Source of the DNA: Bacillus sp. AFS073361
Lineage (GTDB): Bacteria > Bacillota > Bacilli > Bacillales > Cytobacillaceae
DNA: 52,901 bases
NCBI RefSeq assembly: GCF_002567005.1
Contig: NZ_NUZU01000218.1
Span: 1 to 52,901 of the forward strand
Direction of reading: 5' to 3'
The notes under the pieces are model-generated. The model was given only the letters and a program-made list of their open reading frames with translations, made no database searches and was not told the origin of the DNA. The position numbers and the translations under genes were made by a program. Positions 8,039 to 15,127 of this stretch are shown piece after piece (positions within the stretch are counted from its first letter, which is position 1; the number at the start of each line of letters is the position of its first letter).

Positions 8039-8503
8039 ATGGAAAGAATAATATTGTGGTCACTGCTCATAATCGGGATCACGCTATTGATTTATAGCTT
8101 AAGAAAACCACCTATCATAAAATGGATTGTAATTTTTGCATTGTCTTCATATTTTTCAACGTTTTTTGGTGTTCTTGTTGTAGAAGAGGAAATGCTCGAA
8201 TATCCAGTGAGATTTTTAAGTAACTATTTTAGTTCCAGTCTTCTTTATGAATATCTTCTATTTCCAGTTGTTTGTATTTACTTTTATCAAACAACTTATT
8301 GTTCGAGATATTTCAACATTGTACTACAAGGTATTTTGTACACCACTGTTTTAACGATAATTGAGATTTTGTTTGAAAGATATACCGAGTTAATTAAATA
8401 CCATACATGGACATGGAAGTACACATTTATCAGCACCTTTCTTCTAATGTTGTTTATCCGTTTCCTTATGCATTTGATAAACAGGAAAGAAAGAAAATTA
8501 TAG
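8039..8503 (+). CDS. CBO0543-type integral membrane protein
   Basis: 154 residues with about five membrane helices (IILWSLLIIGITLLIYSL; IKWIVIFALSSYFSTFFGVLV; LLFPVVCIYFYQTTY; a fourth around ILYTTVLTIIEILF; and YTFISTFLLMLFIRFLMHLI). The late motif YHTWTWKYTF is typical of the CBO0543 family of Firmicutes, whose function is unknown. AAAGGAG lies 12 nt before the ATG. Stands alone, with no clear operon partner. Confidence 0.7.
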   Translation: MERIILWSLLIIGITLLIYSLRKPPIIKWIVIFALSSYFSTFFGVLVVEEEMLEYPVRFLSNYFSSSLLYEYLLFPVVCIYFYQTTYCSRYFNIVLQGILYTTVLTIIEILFERYTELIKYHTWTWKYTFISTFLLMLFIRFLMHLINRKERKL

Positions 8504-8609
8504 GTGCGGAAGGGAAAGATCAGTGCTGTCAATAATGGCAGCTTGTTTTTAGGTATAACTCAACACAGCTGAATGGATTGTCCTATGGCCAGACAACCCA
8601 TTTTTTCTA

Positions 8610-9098
8610 TTATTTATTTAATTCAACCGTTTCATTAATATCTGTCGATTTAGAACTTTGTCCTGTCATGCGTTTATAGAAAAAGGCGATTTTCTTCGTA
8701 AAATTACCGGTTTCCCAATATTCAGCTGCTTCCGCATTTACCTTTATCAAAATAACGTTGGGATCATCATAAGAAGTTTGCATGATTTTTTCATTTGCTT
8801 TGCTCCACAATTCCTTTTTCTTGCCTAAATCCTCAACGATTTCTGCTCTTCCACGGACGGAAACATAGGATTTTCCTGCATAAGTCACATTAACATCTCG
8901 ATCATGTAAAATTTCTTCATATTTATTAGTTGCTTTCTAAGTGAAAAACCATAAGTCACCATCAAACTCTATTTCTTGTGTTTTCATAGGACGTGAAACA
9001 AGCCCTTCTTCAGTTACCGTAGTCAGCATGGCCGTGTCTACGTCTTTGATTAACTCTCTTAATGTTTCCATTTCTTCTTGTTTCAACATGTTAGACAT
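8610..9098 (-). pseudogene. General stress protein 26-like pyridoxamine oxidase-fold protein, in-frame TAG
   Basis: Read from an ATG at 9098 behind GAGGTG, the frame encodes MSNMLKQEEMETLRELIKD, then AMLTTVTEEGLVSRPMK and GDLWFFT, followed by a TAG at 8937-8939. It resumes as KATNKYEEILHDRDVNVTYA and continues to 8610. Removing the stop gives a 162-residue flavin-binding split-barrel protein of the general stress protein 26 type (pyridoxamine 5'-phosphate oxidase-like). Everything else is intact, so this is a single nonsense mutation. The downstream part alone (from 8888) would lack the first strands and is unlikely to fold. Confidence 0.8.
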
Positions 9099-9254
9099 TT
9101 TCATCACCTCATTAAAGTTTACAGAGGTATGCTACCCTTTCCACCAACATTTATTCAGGTATGGCAGATACACTGCTAAAAAGTGGCAGTGTGTGTTTGA
9201 AGCTTTCGTAAAGAAAGAGTAAATAAAAATAAAAGGTGAGAGGATGAAGAAAAT

Positions 9255-9767
9255 TTGGAAGGAAGTAACCATATTATTCAGATAAAACCTTGGGAGGATA
9301 ATGACCTTGATTTGCTTTTTCTTATAAACGCTCCAGAAATGATGCAGTATCTTGGAGGTCCAGAGAGTAAAGAGCAGATTTTGAAGCGACATAAACGATA
9401 TCTTGAACTGGGTAATAGAGGACGTATGTTCAGTATTAAATTGTTACCAGAATTAGAACCAGTAGGTTCTGTGGGTTATTGGCAAACTACTTGGAATAAT
9501 GAAAGTGTATATGAAACTGGATGGAGCGTTCTACCCTCTTAACAAGGGAAAGGAATAGCTGTAAAAGCGGTAAAGTTAGCAATTGAAGAAGCATCTAGTG
9601 AGAACAAATATACATACATCCACGCATTTCCATCGATTGATAATCCTGCTTCTAATGCAATTTGTCGAAAGCTTGACTTTCAGTTTATCTCTGAATGCGA
9701 ATTTGAATATCCTCCAGGAAGATTTATGCGGTGCAATAATTGGAGTTATAACTTAATTGGACAATAG
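9255..9767 (+). pseudogene. GNAT family N-acetyltransferase, in-frame TAA
   Basis: The frame encodes a GNAT of about 170 residues of the RimJ/RimL-like type: IIQIKPWEDNDLDLLFL, then GSVGYWQTTWNNESVYETGW. A TAA at 9540-9542 falls immediately before the acetyl-CoA pyrophosphate loop QGKGIA. The frame then continues through AIEEASSENKY, NPASNAICRKLDFQF and the end at 9767. Family members usually read xxYQGKGIA, so TAT/TAC to TAA is the likely change. The 5' end is also doubtful: an ATG at 9244 with a good ribosome binding site is in another frame. Only a TTG at 9255 is available. Confidence 0.8.
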
Positions 9768-9883
9768 CTGAACTTTCAGTTCTTAATTTTTATAAAAGAT
9801 CCAGATATTTAAGACCCAATTGATAGGTATGGAGGGAAGGAGCAGGGGCGAATAAAACAAACCATTTAACAGAGCCGTAAAAA

Positions 9884-9927
9884 AGACTGCCGGAAAATCC
9901 CAAGTTTTTCGGGTTTGTCGACAGTCT
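9884..9927 (-). terminator. Intrinsic terminator of the SnoaL/VOC operon
   Basis: On the minus strand CAGACTGTCG-type sequence (9927 downward) pairs back to CAGTCT and is followed by six T residues. The inner stem also pairs GGGTTT with AAATCC-type bases. Confidence 0.7.
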
Positions 9928-9992
9928 GACAACTTAATATTTAATAATAGTAGGTTGGTTCGTTAATTCCTTTTCAATTCCCTTAAATGAAC

Positions 9993-10391
9993 TTAAAACA
10001 TACCGTTCTCGTTAGGGGATTCCTCAGGTAAGGGTTGTCCGATATCCCACAATTCAACGATTTGGTTATCTTTGAATCGAAAGATATGGACCACTGCCCC
10101 TCCGAGATCCTCTGGGTGCTGTCTTACATGTGAATGAACGGCTACGGTATCTTTCTCATGAATCACCAGTTTGACCTCAAAGATTTTGTTCGGATTTAAA
10201 GCTGCATTTTCTTCCATTGCAAGCATGAGCGAATCCGCATCTCCGCTGAAATAGGGGTTATGGTGACAAAAATCGGGACCTACGTAACGCTGGAATGCTT
10301 CGCGGGCCTTCCCAGATGAAGCGAGCTGTAGAAAAGACACGGCCATCTCTTTGAATGAGAGGTTCGTTGTAATTGATTGTTCCATAGTCAT
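9993..10391 (-). CDS. SnoaL-like / NTF2-fold protein
   Basis: 132 residues with the SnoaL-like cone fold pattern: an N-terminal helix pair (FLQLASSGKAREAFQRYV), the segment PDFCHHNPYFSGDADSL, then strands KLVIHEKDTVAVHSHVRQ and GGAVVHIFRFKDNQIVELWD, ending with a short tail. Proteins of this type (predicted aldol condensation or isomerase relatives) bind small hydrophobic molecules; the substrate is not readable. GGAGGT precedes the ATG. It is the second gene of a two-gene operon with the VOC protein 21 nt upstream. Confidence 0.85.
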   Translation of the reverse strand: MTMEQSITTNLSFKEMAVSFLQLASSGKAREAFQRYVGPDFCHHNPYFSGDADSLMLAMEENAALNPNKIFEVKLVIHEKDTVAVHSHVRQHPEDLGGAVVHIFRFKDNQIVELWDIGQPLPEESPNENGMF

Positions 10392-10412
10392 TTTATACCT
10401 CCATTTTCCCTC

Positions 10413-10784
10413 TTACCGATGTTGATCGAGAAGAATTTGATTTCCATCTGGATCCTCAATGATCATATGTGCGGGTCCAACAGTGCCTTCATCTGCATCA
10501 GTCAGCATTTTTATACCTTCAGACTTTAGTTTCTTTTGGATGTCTCGAATGTCTGTAAACGTTTCGAGATTCTCTGCATTTTGATTCCATCCTGGATTAA
10601 ATGTCAGAATGTTTTTTTCAAACATCCCTTGAAATAGCCCGATGACGCAATTTTCATTCTTCATAATCAGCCAATTTTGAGTAATATCACCGCCAAAAGC
10701 TTGGAATCCTAGTTTTTCGTAGAACGACTTGGATAAATGAATGTCCTTCACGTTTAAACTTACAGAAAATGCTCCTAGTTTCAT
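10413..10784 (-). CDS. VOC family protein (glyoxalase/bleomycin resistance fold)
   Basis: 123 residues built of two beta-alpha-beta-beta-beta modules: FSVSLNVKDIHLSKSFYEKL and the matching C-terminal AHMIIEDPDGNQILLDQH. The DPDGN motif and a final Gln/Glu region are typical of metal-dependent vicinal-oxygen-chelate enzymes. The function within the superfamily (lactoylglutathione lyase, dioxygenase, antibiotic binding) is not decided by sequence. AAGGAGAT precedes the ATG. First gene of the operon with the SnoaL-like gene. Confidence 0.85.
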   Translation of the reverse strand: MKLGAFSVSLNVKDIHLSKSFYEKLGFQAFGGDITQNWLIMKNENCVIGLFQGMFEKNILTFNPGWNQNAENLETFTDIRDIQKKLKSEGIKMLTDADEGTVGPAHMIIEDPDGNQILLDQHR

Positions 10785-10862
10785 ATAATCTCCTTGTTTA
10801 AGTAATGTGGGTAAATCAAATTATTTAATTTAACTATAAATGAGAATGTTGAAATTCACAAC

Positions 10863-10888
10863 ATTTTCCATTAAGTGTAATGGAAAAT
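10863..10888. repeat. 11-bp perfect inverted repeat in front of the VOC gene
   Basis: ATTTTCCATTA and its exact complement flank a 4-nt loop, about 80 bp upstream of the minus-strand VOC start. It could be an operator or an mRNA stem. The rest of the noncoding gap (10785-11448) shows only the fragment described next and a terminator. Confidence 0.5.
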
Positions 10889-11001
10889 CCCATAGCAACG
10901 ATCACTTCCAAAGTATTAAAATTGAATTTTATCTGGCTGCACGTTATTAAAAGCATAATTTTACTTATTTTCACTATCGTCTATCCATTTATCAAATTTA
11001 G

Positions 11002-11205
11002 ATTCAAAGTTGGCGGTTTAAGCTGTATTTAGTTAAAGAGAACGTTCCAAGCTGGTTTGGCGGTAATTCATGGGTGGGTAAAATTGATGAGATTTCAGCG
11101 GAACTACCAGTTAATACAAGCGTAGAAGTACGTCTTTCAAATTCGAAAACCAACAAATTAGGACCAGTTATTTTGCAAAACACCCTTCACGGATGCCATA
11201 ACTAG
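11002..11205 (+). pseudogene. Unrecognised open fragment, possible 3' end of a lost gene
   Basis: A frame of 67 codons without a usable start reads as ordinary soluble protein, for example KENVPSWFGGNSWVGKIDEI and ELPVNTSVEVRLSNSKTN, and ends HGCHN at a stop. Its codon use resembles the host's. With no start codon or ribosome binding site it is best read as the tail of a deleted gene; a terminator follows 50 nt later. Family not recognised. Confidence 0.25.
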
Positions 11206-11254
11206 GAATAATATTCCTCCTGTTATGGACAATAAATTTCCATAAAAATTTTAG

Positions 11255-11286
11255 AGCATTCCTTTGAAAATAAGGAGTGCTTTTTA
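11255..11286 (+). terminator. Intrinsic terminator
   Basis: AGCATTCCTT (11255-11264) pairs with AAGGAGTGCT (11272-11281, one G-U), followed by a T run. Confidence 0.75.
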
Positions 11287-11448
11287 ACTTTTTATCAGAT
11301 CGGAAGAATGCTTTAACCAATAAAAATATAATTATAATCATTAATTATTTATTGTAAAACGATAAAACGGATGGTAAAATCATTTCAATAGAAAAAGAAA
11401 TATCGCTTTTACAAAATTAGAATCAAATTCATAAAAGGGGAGTTCCGC

Positions 11449-12324
11449 ATGAATTTAACCATCCAAAGTGATTCTCAGAAAAAACCTTTGAAGATACAAA
11501 TGATTAGATCGCTTAAACAACTCGTTCGTTTTGGCTGGGAGCAAGCCTTTTCATGTTTGTTTCCTGTCGTTATTTTTGCCTCTTTGGCTATTACACAAAT
11601 CATCCCACTTCCATTTCTGCCGCGGTATGACTGGCTGCTCATTATTTGCCTTCTGATGCAGTGGGGGATGGTGCGCTCTGGGCTTGAAACTCGGGATGAA
11701 CTTAAGGTGATCACTTTGTTTCACCTTATTGGACTTACTCTTGAACTTTTCAAGGTGCATATGGGCTCTTGGTCTTATCCGGAGGAAGGATTTTCTAAAA
11801 TTTTTGGAGTCCCTTTGTATAGTGGTTTCATGTACGCGAGTGTAGCAAGTTTTCTTTGCCAGGCGTGGAGGAGGCTTAAGGTTGAATTGGTGAAGTGGCC
11901 GCCGTTTTTGCTGGTAGTCCCTCTTGCCGCTGCGATTTATTTGAATTTTTTCACCCACCATTTTTGGTTGGATGTTCGTTGGTGGTTAACAGGACTTGTC
12001 ATCATCGTTTTCTGGCAATCGTGGGTCACATACGAGGTTGGTGGAACGCGTTATCGCATGCCTCTCGCGCTTTCATTTGTACTCATTGGATTTTTTATAT
12101 GGGTGGCTGAAAATATCGCAACGTTCTTTGGAGCATGGGAATATCCAAACCAAACCGATGCATGGAGTCTCGTTCATTTAGGAAAGGTGAGTTCTTGGCT
12201 CTTATTAGTAATCGTTAGCTTTCTGATCGTAGCGACCTTAAAGCAGGTTAAAGGGGAAAATTCCAACAGGATAGGGAAAAGCAATAGTAACATAAGAAAT
12301 AGAATCCACGATGAGATAGAATAA
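11449..12324 (+). CDS. DUF817 family membrane protein
   Basis: 291 residues with about eight membrane helices and a basic cytoplasmic N-terminus. Conserved polar motifs of DUF817 (COG3739, B. subtilis YoaT type) are visible: RYDWLLIICLLMQW, ETRDELKVI, LELFKVHMGSWSYPE, GVPLYSGFMYASV, and WVAENIATFFGAWEYPNQ. Many Trp, His and Glu residues lie at membrane borders, but no enzymatic role is established. AAGGGGAG precedes the ATG. Monocistronic, with its own terminator at 12351. Confidence 0.9.
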   Translation: MNLTIQSDSQKKPLKIQMIRSLKQLVRFGWEQAFSCLFPVVIFASLAITQIIPLPFLPRYDWLLIICLLMQWGMVRSGLETRDELKVITLFHLIGLTLELFKVHMGSWSYPEEGFSKIFGVPLYSGFMYASVASFLCQAWRRLKVELVKWPPFLLVVPLAAAIYLNFFTHHFWLDVRWWLTGLVIIVFWQSWVTYEVGGTRYRMPLALSFVLIGFFIWVAENIATFFGAWEYPNQTDAWSLVHLGKVSSWLLLVIVSFLIVATLKQVKGENSNRIGKSNSNIRNRIHDEIE

Positions 12325-12350
12325 CCATTCAGACTGATCTTCTTAATAAT

Positions 12351-12384
12351 AATCCCTTAGGTATTAAAAACTTAAGGGATTTTT
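12351..12384 (+). terminator. Intrinsic terminator after the DUF817 gene
   Basis: AATCCCTTA (12351-12359) pairs with TAAGGGATT (12373-12381), then TTTTT. Confidence 0.85.
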
Positions 12385-12447
12385 TATCATTAGAGCGAAT
12401 GGTTAATGGAATCTTAACCATGCATATAAGATTCAATCAAACACCCA

Positions 12448-12510
12448 TTGACAAAATGAACTGTAACGATTATATTTACAGTATGATAACTGTAATGGTT
12501 TTTGTTACAT
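12448..12510 (+). promoter_or_regulatory. spx-paralogue promoter overlapped by two CTGTAA-N9-TTACAG operators
   Basis: TTGACA (12448-12453), a 17-bp spacer and TATATT (12471-12476) form a near-consensus sigma-A promoter. A 21-bp palindrome CTGTAA-N9-TTACAG (12461-12481) covers its -10 box. A second site, CTGTAA-N9-TTACAT (12490-12510), lies 29 bp further. The same motif overlaps the promoter of the Rrf2 regulator gene at 13174 in identical geometry, so this is probably the binding site of that regulator (inference). Confidence 0.8.
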
Positions 12511-12546
12511 TTAATATGTTGGGCAGAATATTACTAAGGAGTGTGT

Positions 12547-12948
12547 ATGGCGATGGTAACTTTGTTTACGACACCAAGCTGTGGGTCTTGCCGAAAAGCA
12601 AAAGCTTGGCTTGAGGAACATCAAATAGACTATATAGAAAGAAACATCCTATCTCATCCTCTTACAATCGATGAAATTAAATCGATTCTTCGGATGACAG
12701 AAGAGGGGACGAGTGAAATTATTTCAACGAATTCAAAGGCGTACCAAGATTTAAAGGTAGATATTGATACACTTCCGCTTAATCAATTGTATAAATTAAT
12801 CATCGAACATCCCAAAATGGTACGCCGGCCAATTATCATGGACGAAAAAAGATTACAAGTGGGCTATAACGAAGATGAAATTCGGAGTTTCCTTCCGCGG
12901 AGAATTCGAAACTATTTGTATAACGAATTGCAGAAAGAAGCAAATTAA
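12547..12948 (+). CDS. spxA: Spx/ArsC family redox regulator (Spx paralogue)
   Basis: A 133-residue Spx-type anti-alpha factor that binds the RNA polymerase alpha C-terminal domain and switches transcription during disulfide/oxidative stress. It has the N-terminal thioredoxin-like strand MVTLFTTPSCGSCRKAKAWL with the CxxC redox switch (Cys12, Cys15), ILRMTEEGTSEIIS, the RRPIIMDEKRLQVGYNEDEI motif and an RRIR stretch. Start: AAGGAG lies 5 nt before ATG 12547; ATG 12553 would give the canonical MVTL N-terminus. B. anthracis has a second Spx (SpxA2) under the Rrf2-type repressor SaiR, and this locus has the same composition. A BA3454 peptide gene follows in the same transcript. Confidence 0.9.
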   Translation: MAMVTLFTTPSCGSCRKAKAWLEEHQIDYIERNILSHPLTIDEIKSILRMTEEGTSEIISTNSKAYQDLKVDIDTLPLNQLYKLIIEHPKMVRRPIIMDEKRLQVGYNEDEIRSFLPRRIRNYLYNELQKEAN

Positions 12949-12999
12949 GGCAAAAAGCATGGTCTTTACAAGTAAAATTTACAAAAGGAGGAACAACAG

Positions 13000-13134
13000 A
13001 TGATTGAAGTATTCGTAAAAGTATTATATAAAGATCGAAATTACCATACCAATGTCATAGTGGAAAAAGAGATGACCTGGGAAAAAATTAAACAGATTGC
13101 TGAAGAACAAGTAAAAAAGCAATGGGATGTTTAA
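13000..13134 (+). CDS. BA3454 family stress response peptide
   Basis: 44 residues, MIEVFVKVLYKDRNYHTNVI, then EKEMTWEKIKQIAEEQ ending KKQWDV. Paralogue of the peptide at 7416. It lies 51 nt after the spx paralogue with a strong AAAGGAGGAAC site and no promoter between, so it should be co-transcribed and belong to the same stress regulon. Biochemical function unknown. Confidence 0.8.
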   Translation: MIEVFVKVLYKDRNYHTNVIVEKEMTWEKIKQIAEEQVKKQWDV

Positions 13135-13160
13135 TGTAATAGACATAGTTAACGATATGC

Positions 13161-13194
13161 TTGACTAGCTAATCTGTAATGTTTATTATTACAG
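13161..13194 (+). promoter_or_regulatory. Promoter and operator of the Rrf2 regulator gene
   Basis: TTGACT (13161-13166), 17 bp, TATTAT (13184-13189). A perfect 21-bp palindrome CTGTAAT-N7-ATTACAG (13174-13194) covers the -10 box and starts 7 bp after the -35 box, exactly as at the spx promoter. This indicates autoregulation. Confidence 0.8.
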
Positions 13195-13249
13195 TAAGTT
13201 ATGAACTTTTAAAATAGATGAGAAGTTTTTTGTCTTAGGAGGCAAGCTA

Positions 13250-13663
13250 ATGAATAGTGATTTTACTCTTGCCATTCACAGTTTAACATTTCTTGCGTTA
13301 CAGACGGACCGCATGTCCACTAGTGATGCGATCTCTGAAAGTACTGGCGTCCATCCGGTTCGCATTCGAAAAGTTCTAAGTTTATTGAAAAAACATGGAT
13401 TTATTAAATCCAAAGAAGGAACGGGCGGAGGATTTCTTTTTGTGCTTGACTTAAGTGAAGTAAATCTTTGGGATATCTATAAGATCACCTCTGAAGGGGC
13501 TCTGCAGCCCAAATGTCCTGAATCCAATGAAAAATGTATTGTCGGGGCAAATATGCAAAAAGTCTTATGCAGCATTTTCTTTGGTGTAGAAGAACACATG
13601 GGAGAATATTTAAGGGACTATACAATCAAAGAAGTCGTGGATCTTGTTAAAAAGCGCCAGTGA
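13250..13663 (+). CDS. Rrf2 family transcriptional repressor, SaiR-like
   Basis: A 137-residue winged-helix protein of the Rrf2 family: SDFTLAIHSLTFLAL at the N-terminus, recognition helix around STGVHPVRIRKVLSLLKK, wing SKEGTGGGFLF, and a C-terminal dimer helix. Cysteines at 89, 96 and 107 (PKCPESNEKCIVG) match the YwnA/SaiR-type cysteine pattern, not the three-Cys cluster of IscR/NsrR, suggesting thiol redox sensing without an Fe-S cluster. The neighbouring spx paralogue and the shared operator make it the likely repressor of that gene, by analogy with SaiR and spxA2 in B. anthracis. AGGAGG precedes the ATG. Confidence 0.88.
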   Translation: MNSDFTLAIHSLTFLALQTDRMSTSDAISESTGVHPVRIRKVLSLLKKHGFIKSKEGTGGGFLFVLDLSEVNLWDIYKITSEGALQPKCPESNEKCIVGANMQKVLCSIFFGVEEHMGEYLRDYTIKEVVDLVKKRQ

Positions 13664-13695
13664 CCGATAATTGGTTGAATTTTTCTTTAATGGAA

Positions 13696-13716
13696 ATGTA
13701 ATAAAAAAGATTACAG
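13696..13716 (+). promoter_or_regulatory. Third-locus operator ATGTAA-N9-TTACAG before the IDEAL-domain gene
   Basis: The 21-bp site has the same length and half-site as the operators at 12461 and 13174, with one mismatch in the outermost base. A possible promoter, TTGAAT (13675-13680) and TAATAA (13699-13704), overlaps it. It suggests that the IDEAL-domain gene belongs to the same regulon. Confidence 0.65.
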
Positions 13717-13773
13717 ATTAATTTACGATGCATATCCTGGTATTAAACGAAAAAAACAAGAAGGTGAAAATCG

Positions 13774-14115
13774 ATGTTCTTCTATAATAATACAAATCTA
13801 AAAACGGGTGATTGGATTAAGGCAGAATCCCGGGAGGGTGAATTAATTATTGGTTATATTGATTCACTTTCACCGGAAGGTCTAGAAGGTGTTGTGAAAG
13901 TAACCGTTGTTACGAGTGACAATAAGCAAGCAATTGGAAAAACCATCCCTATTCTAAGTAAACGGGTGAAAAAACTGCCCGTTTCAAATGTAACCAATAA
14001 GGCACAAATTGAATTTCTCCTCGATCTGGCTTTATCAACGGGAGATAAGGAATGGTTTTTGGCGCTTTCTTCAGAGTTAAACGCAATGAAGCAGCTTGCA
14101 AATGGAGTACATTAA
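13774..14115 (+). CDS. IDEAL domain protein
   Basis: 113 residues. The first two thirds are a small beta-rich domain (LKTGDWIKAESREGELIIGY; GVVKVTVVTSDNKQA). The last 35 residues form an IDEAL domain, visible as AQIEFLLDLALSTGDKEWFL. The IDEAL domain is a short acidic helix-hairpin found in Bacillus proteins, for example at the end of competence and stress-related proteins; its partner is unknown. AAGGTG lies 7 nt before the ATG. A CTGTAA-type operator upstream links it to the Rrf2/Spx module. Confidence 0.75.
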   Translation: MFFYNNTNLKTGDWIKAESREGELIIGYIDSLSPEGLEGVVKVTVVTSDNKQAIGKTIPILSKRVKKLPVSNVTNKAQIEFLLDLALSTGDKEWFLALSSELNAMKQLANGVH

Positions 14116-14255
14116 GTCTTACTGAGATTCAGGGCAGGTTTGAAAAGAGGACAATAAATCAGGAAAATCAAATACGGATAAACTATATCCATAACGAAGG
14201 TAAAGTGATATAAAAGAACTTAGTGTCCGCATATCTCCTTACCTTTTATTTAATG

Positions 14256-14366
14256 TTATTTAGTATGGGAGGATATTGAGCGGTCAATAGATGAAGGCGG
14301 TTCCTCCATCCAACCATGCTTCATTAAAATCGATCCCCCATCTTTTGCAAAATCAAATTGGATCTC
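14256..14366 (-). pseudogene. C-terminal remnant of a DUF3231-type protein
   Basis: On the minus strand the frame reads FAKDGGSILMKHGWMEEPPS then SIDR and stops at 14256. DUF3231 proteins of bacilli typically end in this pattern (AxDGAxIxIKxGWxEQPPxxxDR). An in-frame TGA directly precedes it at 14367-14369 and there is no start, so only about 36 codons of a gene of roughly 160-340 codons are left. The surrounding gap (14116-14402) holds nothing else that I can support. Confidence 0.55.
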
Positions 14367-14402
14367 TCAAATTCCATTTTGATTTAAAATATTTGGTAAA
14401 AC

Positions 14403-14431
14403 TTGATAAAGAAATATAGGCACTTTATAAC
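14403..14431 (+). promoter_or_regulatory. Sigma-A promoter of the DinB-like gene
   Basis: TTGATA (14403-14408), 17-bp spacer, TATAAC (14426-14431). It places the 32-bp palindrome in the 5' untranslated region. Confidence 0.6.
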
Positions 14432-14471
14432 TTATTTACAGGAGTTTTTTTCCTAATAGAAAGGTTTTTTC

Positions 14472-14503
14472 TAACATTTATAGAACATGTTCTATAAATG
14501 TTA
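14472..14503. repeat. 32-bp perfect palindrome in the 5' UTR of the DinB-like gene
   Basis: The arms are exact complements with centre AGAACATGTTCT and no loop or mismatch. It lies between the promoter and the AAGGTGGG ribosome binding site (whose first A it shares). It could be a dimeric regulator's operator or, in RNA, a stem next to the start site. Confidence 0.85.
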
Positions 14504-14517
14504 AGGTGGGTGTTTGG

Positions 14518-15006
14518 ATGCTTCAACACGAATATGGATGGGTTTGACAGACGAGAGGAACACTGTTAGATTTTTGTGGGAAAGTAGATTCTAATCATTT
14601 TACACAAACAAATGGTTTTGGTTGGCAAAGTGTAAGAGACACATTGGTTCATATAGCAGATTGCTATGTTGCATGGCTTGGCTCATTTGTTTTGCTGAAG
14701 ACAAATAAACCACTTACTCCAAGGGAAAAATTACATAATCTCAGTTTAGAGGAAATAATATCACGATTTGATCAAGTAGATTCAATGGTAAATGAATTAA
14801 TTGAACAACATGGACATAAATTAAACGTGCCAATTGAAAGAGAAATCCCTTGGAGAGAAGCATCTGAACTAGTAACTATTACTCCCGGTAAATTGCTAAT
14901 GCACACTATAACACACGAGTTTCATCATAAGGGACAAATAGTAGCCATGCTCCGTCAAATGGGTTATGAGCCCCCAAATACAGATGTTTTAGGAACAGAA
15001 GATTAA
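14518..15006 (+). pseudogene. DinB family protein, in-frame TGA
   Basis: ATG 14518 behind AAGGTGGG starts MLQHEYGWV; a TGA at 14545-14547 is codon 10; the frame then continues uninterrupted as QTRGTLLDFCGKVDSNHF and on to 15006. The product would be a 162-residue DinB-type four-helix bundle with the metal-binding histidines in TLVHIADCY and THEFHHKGQIVAML. CGA (Arg) to TGA is a likely change. No good internal start restores the first helix, whose His/Glu side is needed for the fold. Related full-length DinB at 26965. Confidence 0.75.
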
Positions 15007-15025
15007 TATTTTCTAGACGTAATTG

Positions 15026-15054
15026 GGCGATGTATAATGGACATTGCCTTTTTT
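15026..15054 (+). terminator. Intrinsic terminator
   Basis: GGCGATGT (15026-15033) pairs with ACATTGCC (15041-15048, one G-U), followed by six T. Confidence 0.8.
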
Positions 15055-15127
15055 GTTGAATAAGTTTGTGAAAGTTCCATTTCCTCCAAACAATCCAGAT
15101 AGTGTTTATTAATCTTTCACAGATATT

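Noticed and set aside
14472..14503. LexA/SOS box within the 32-bp palindrome
   Set aside because: GAAC and GTTC are only two bases apart; the bacillus SOS box has four bases between them.
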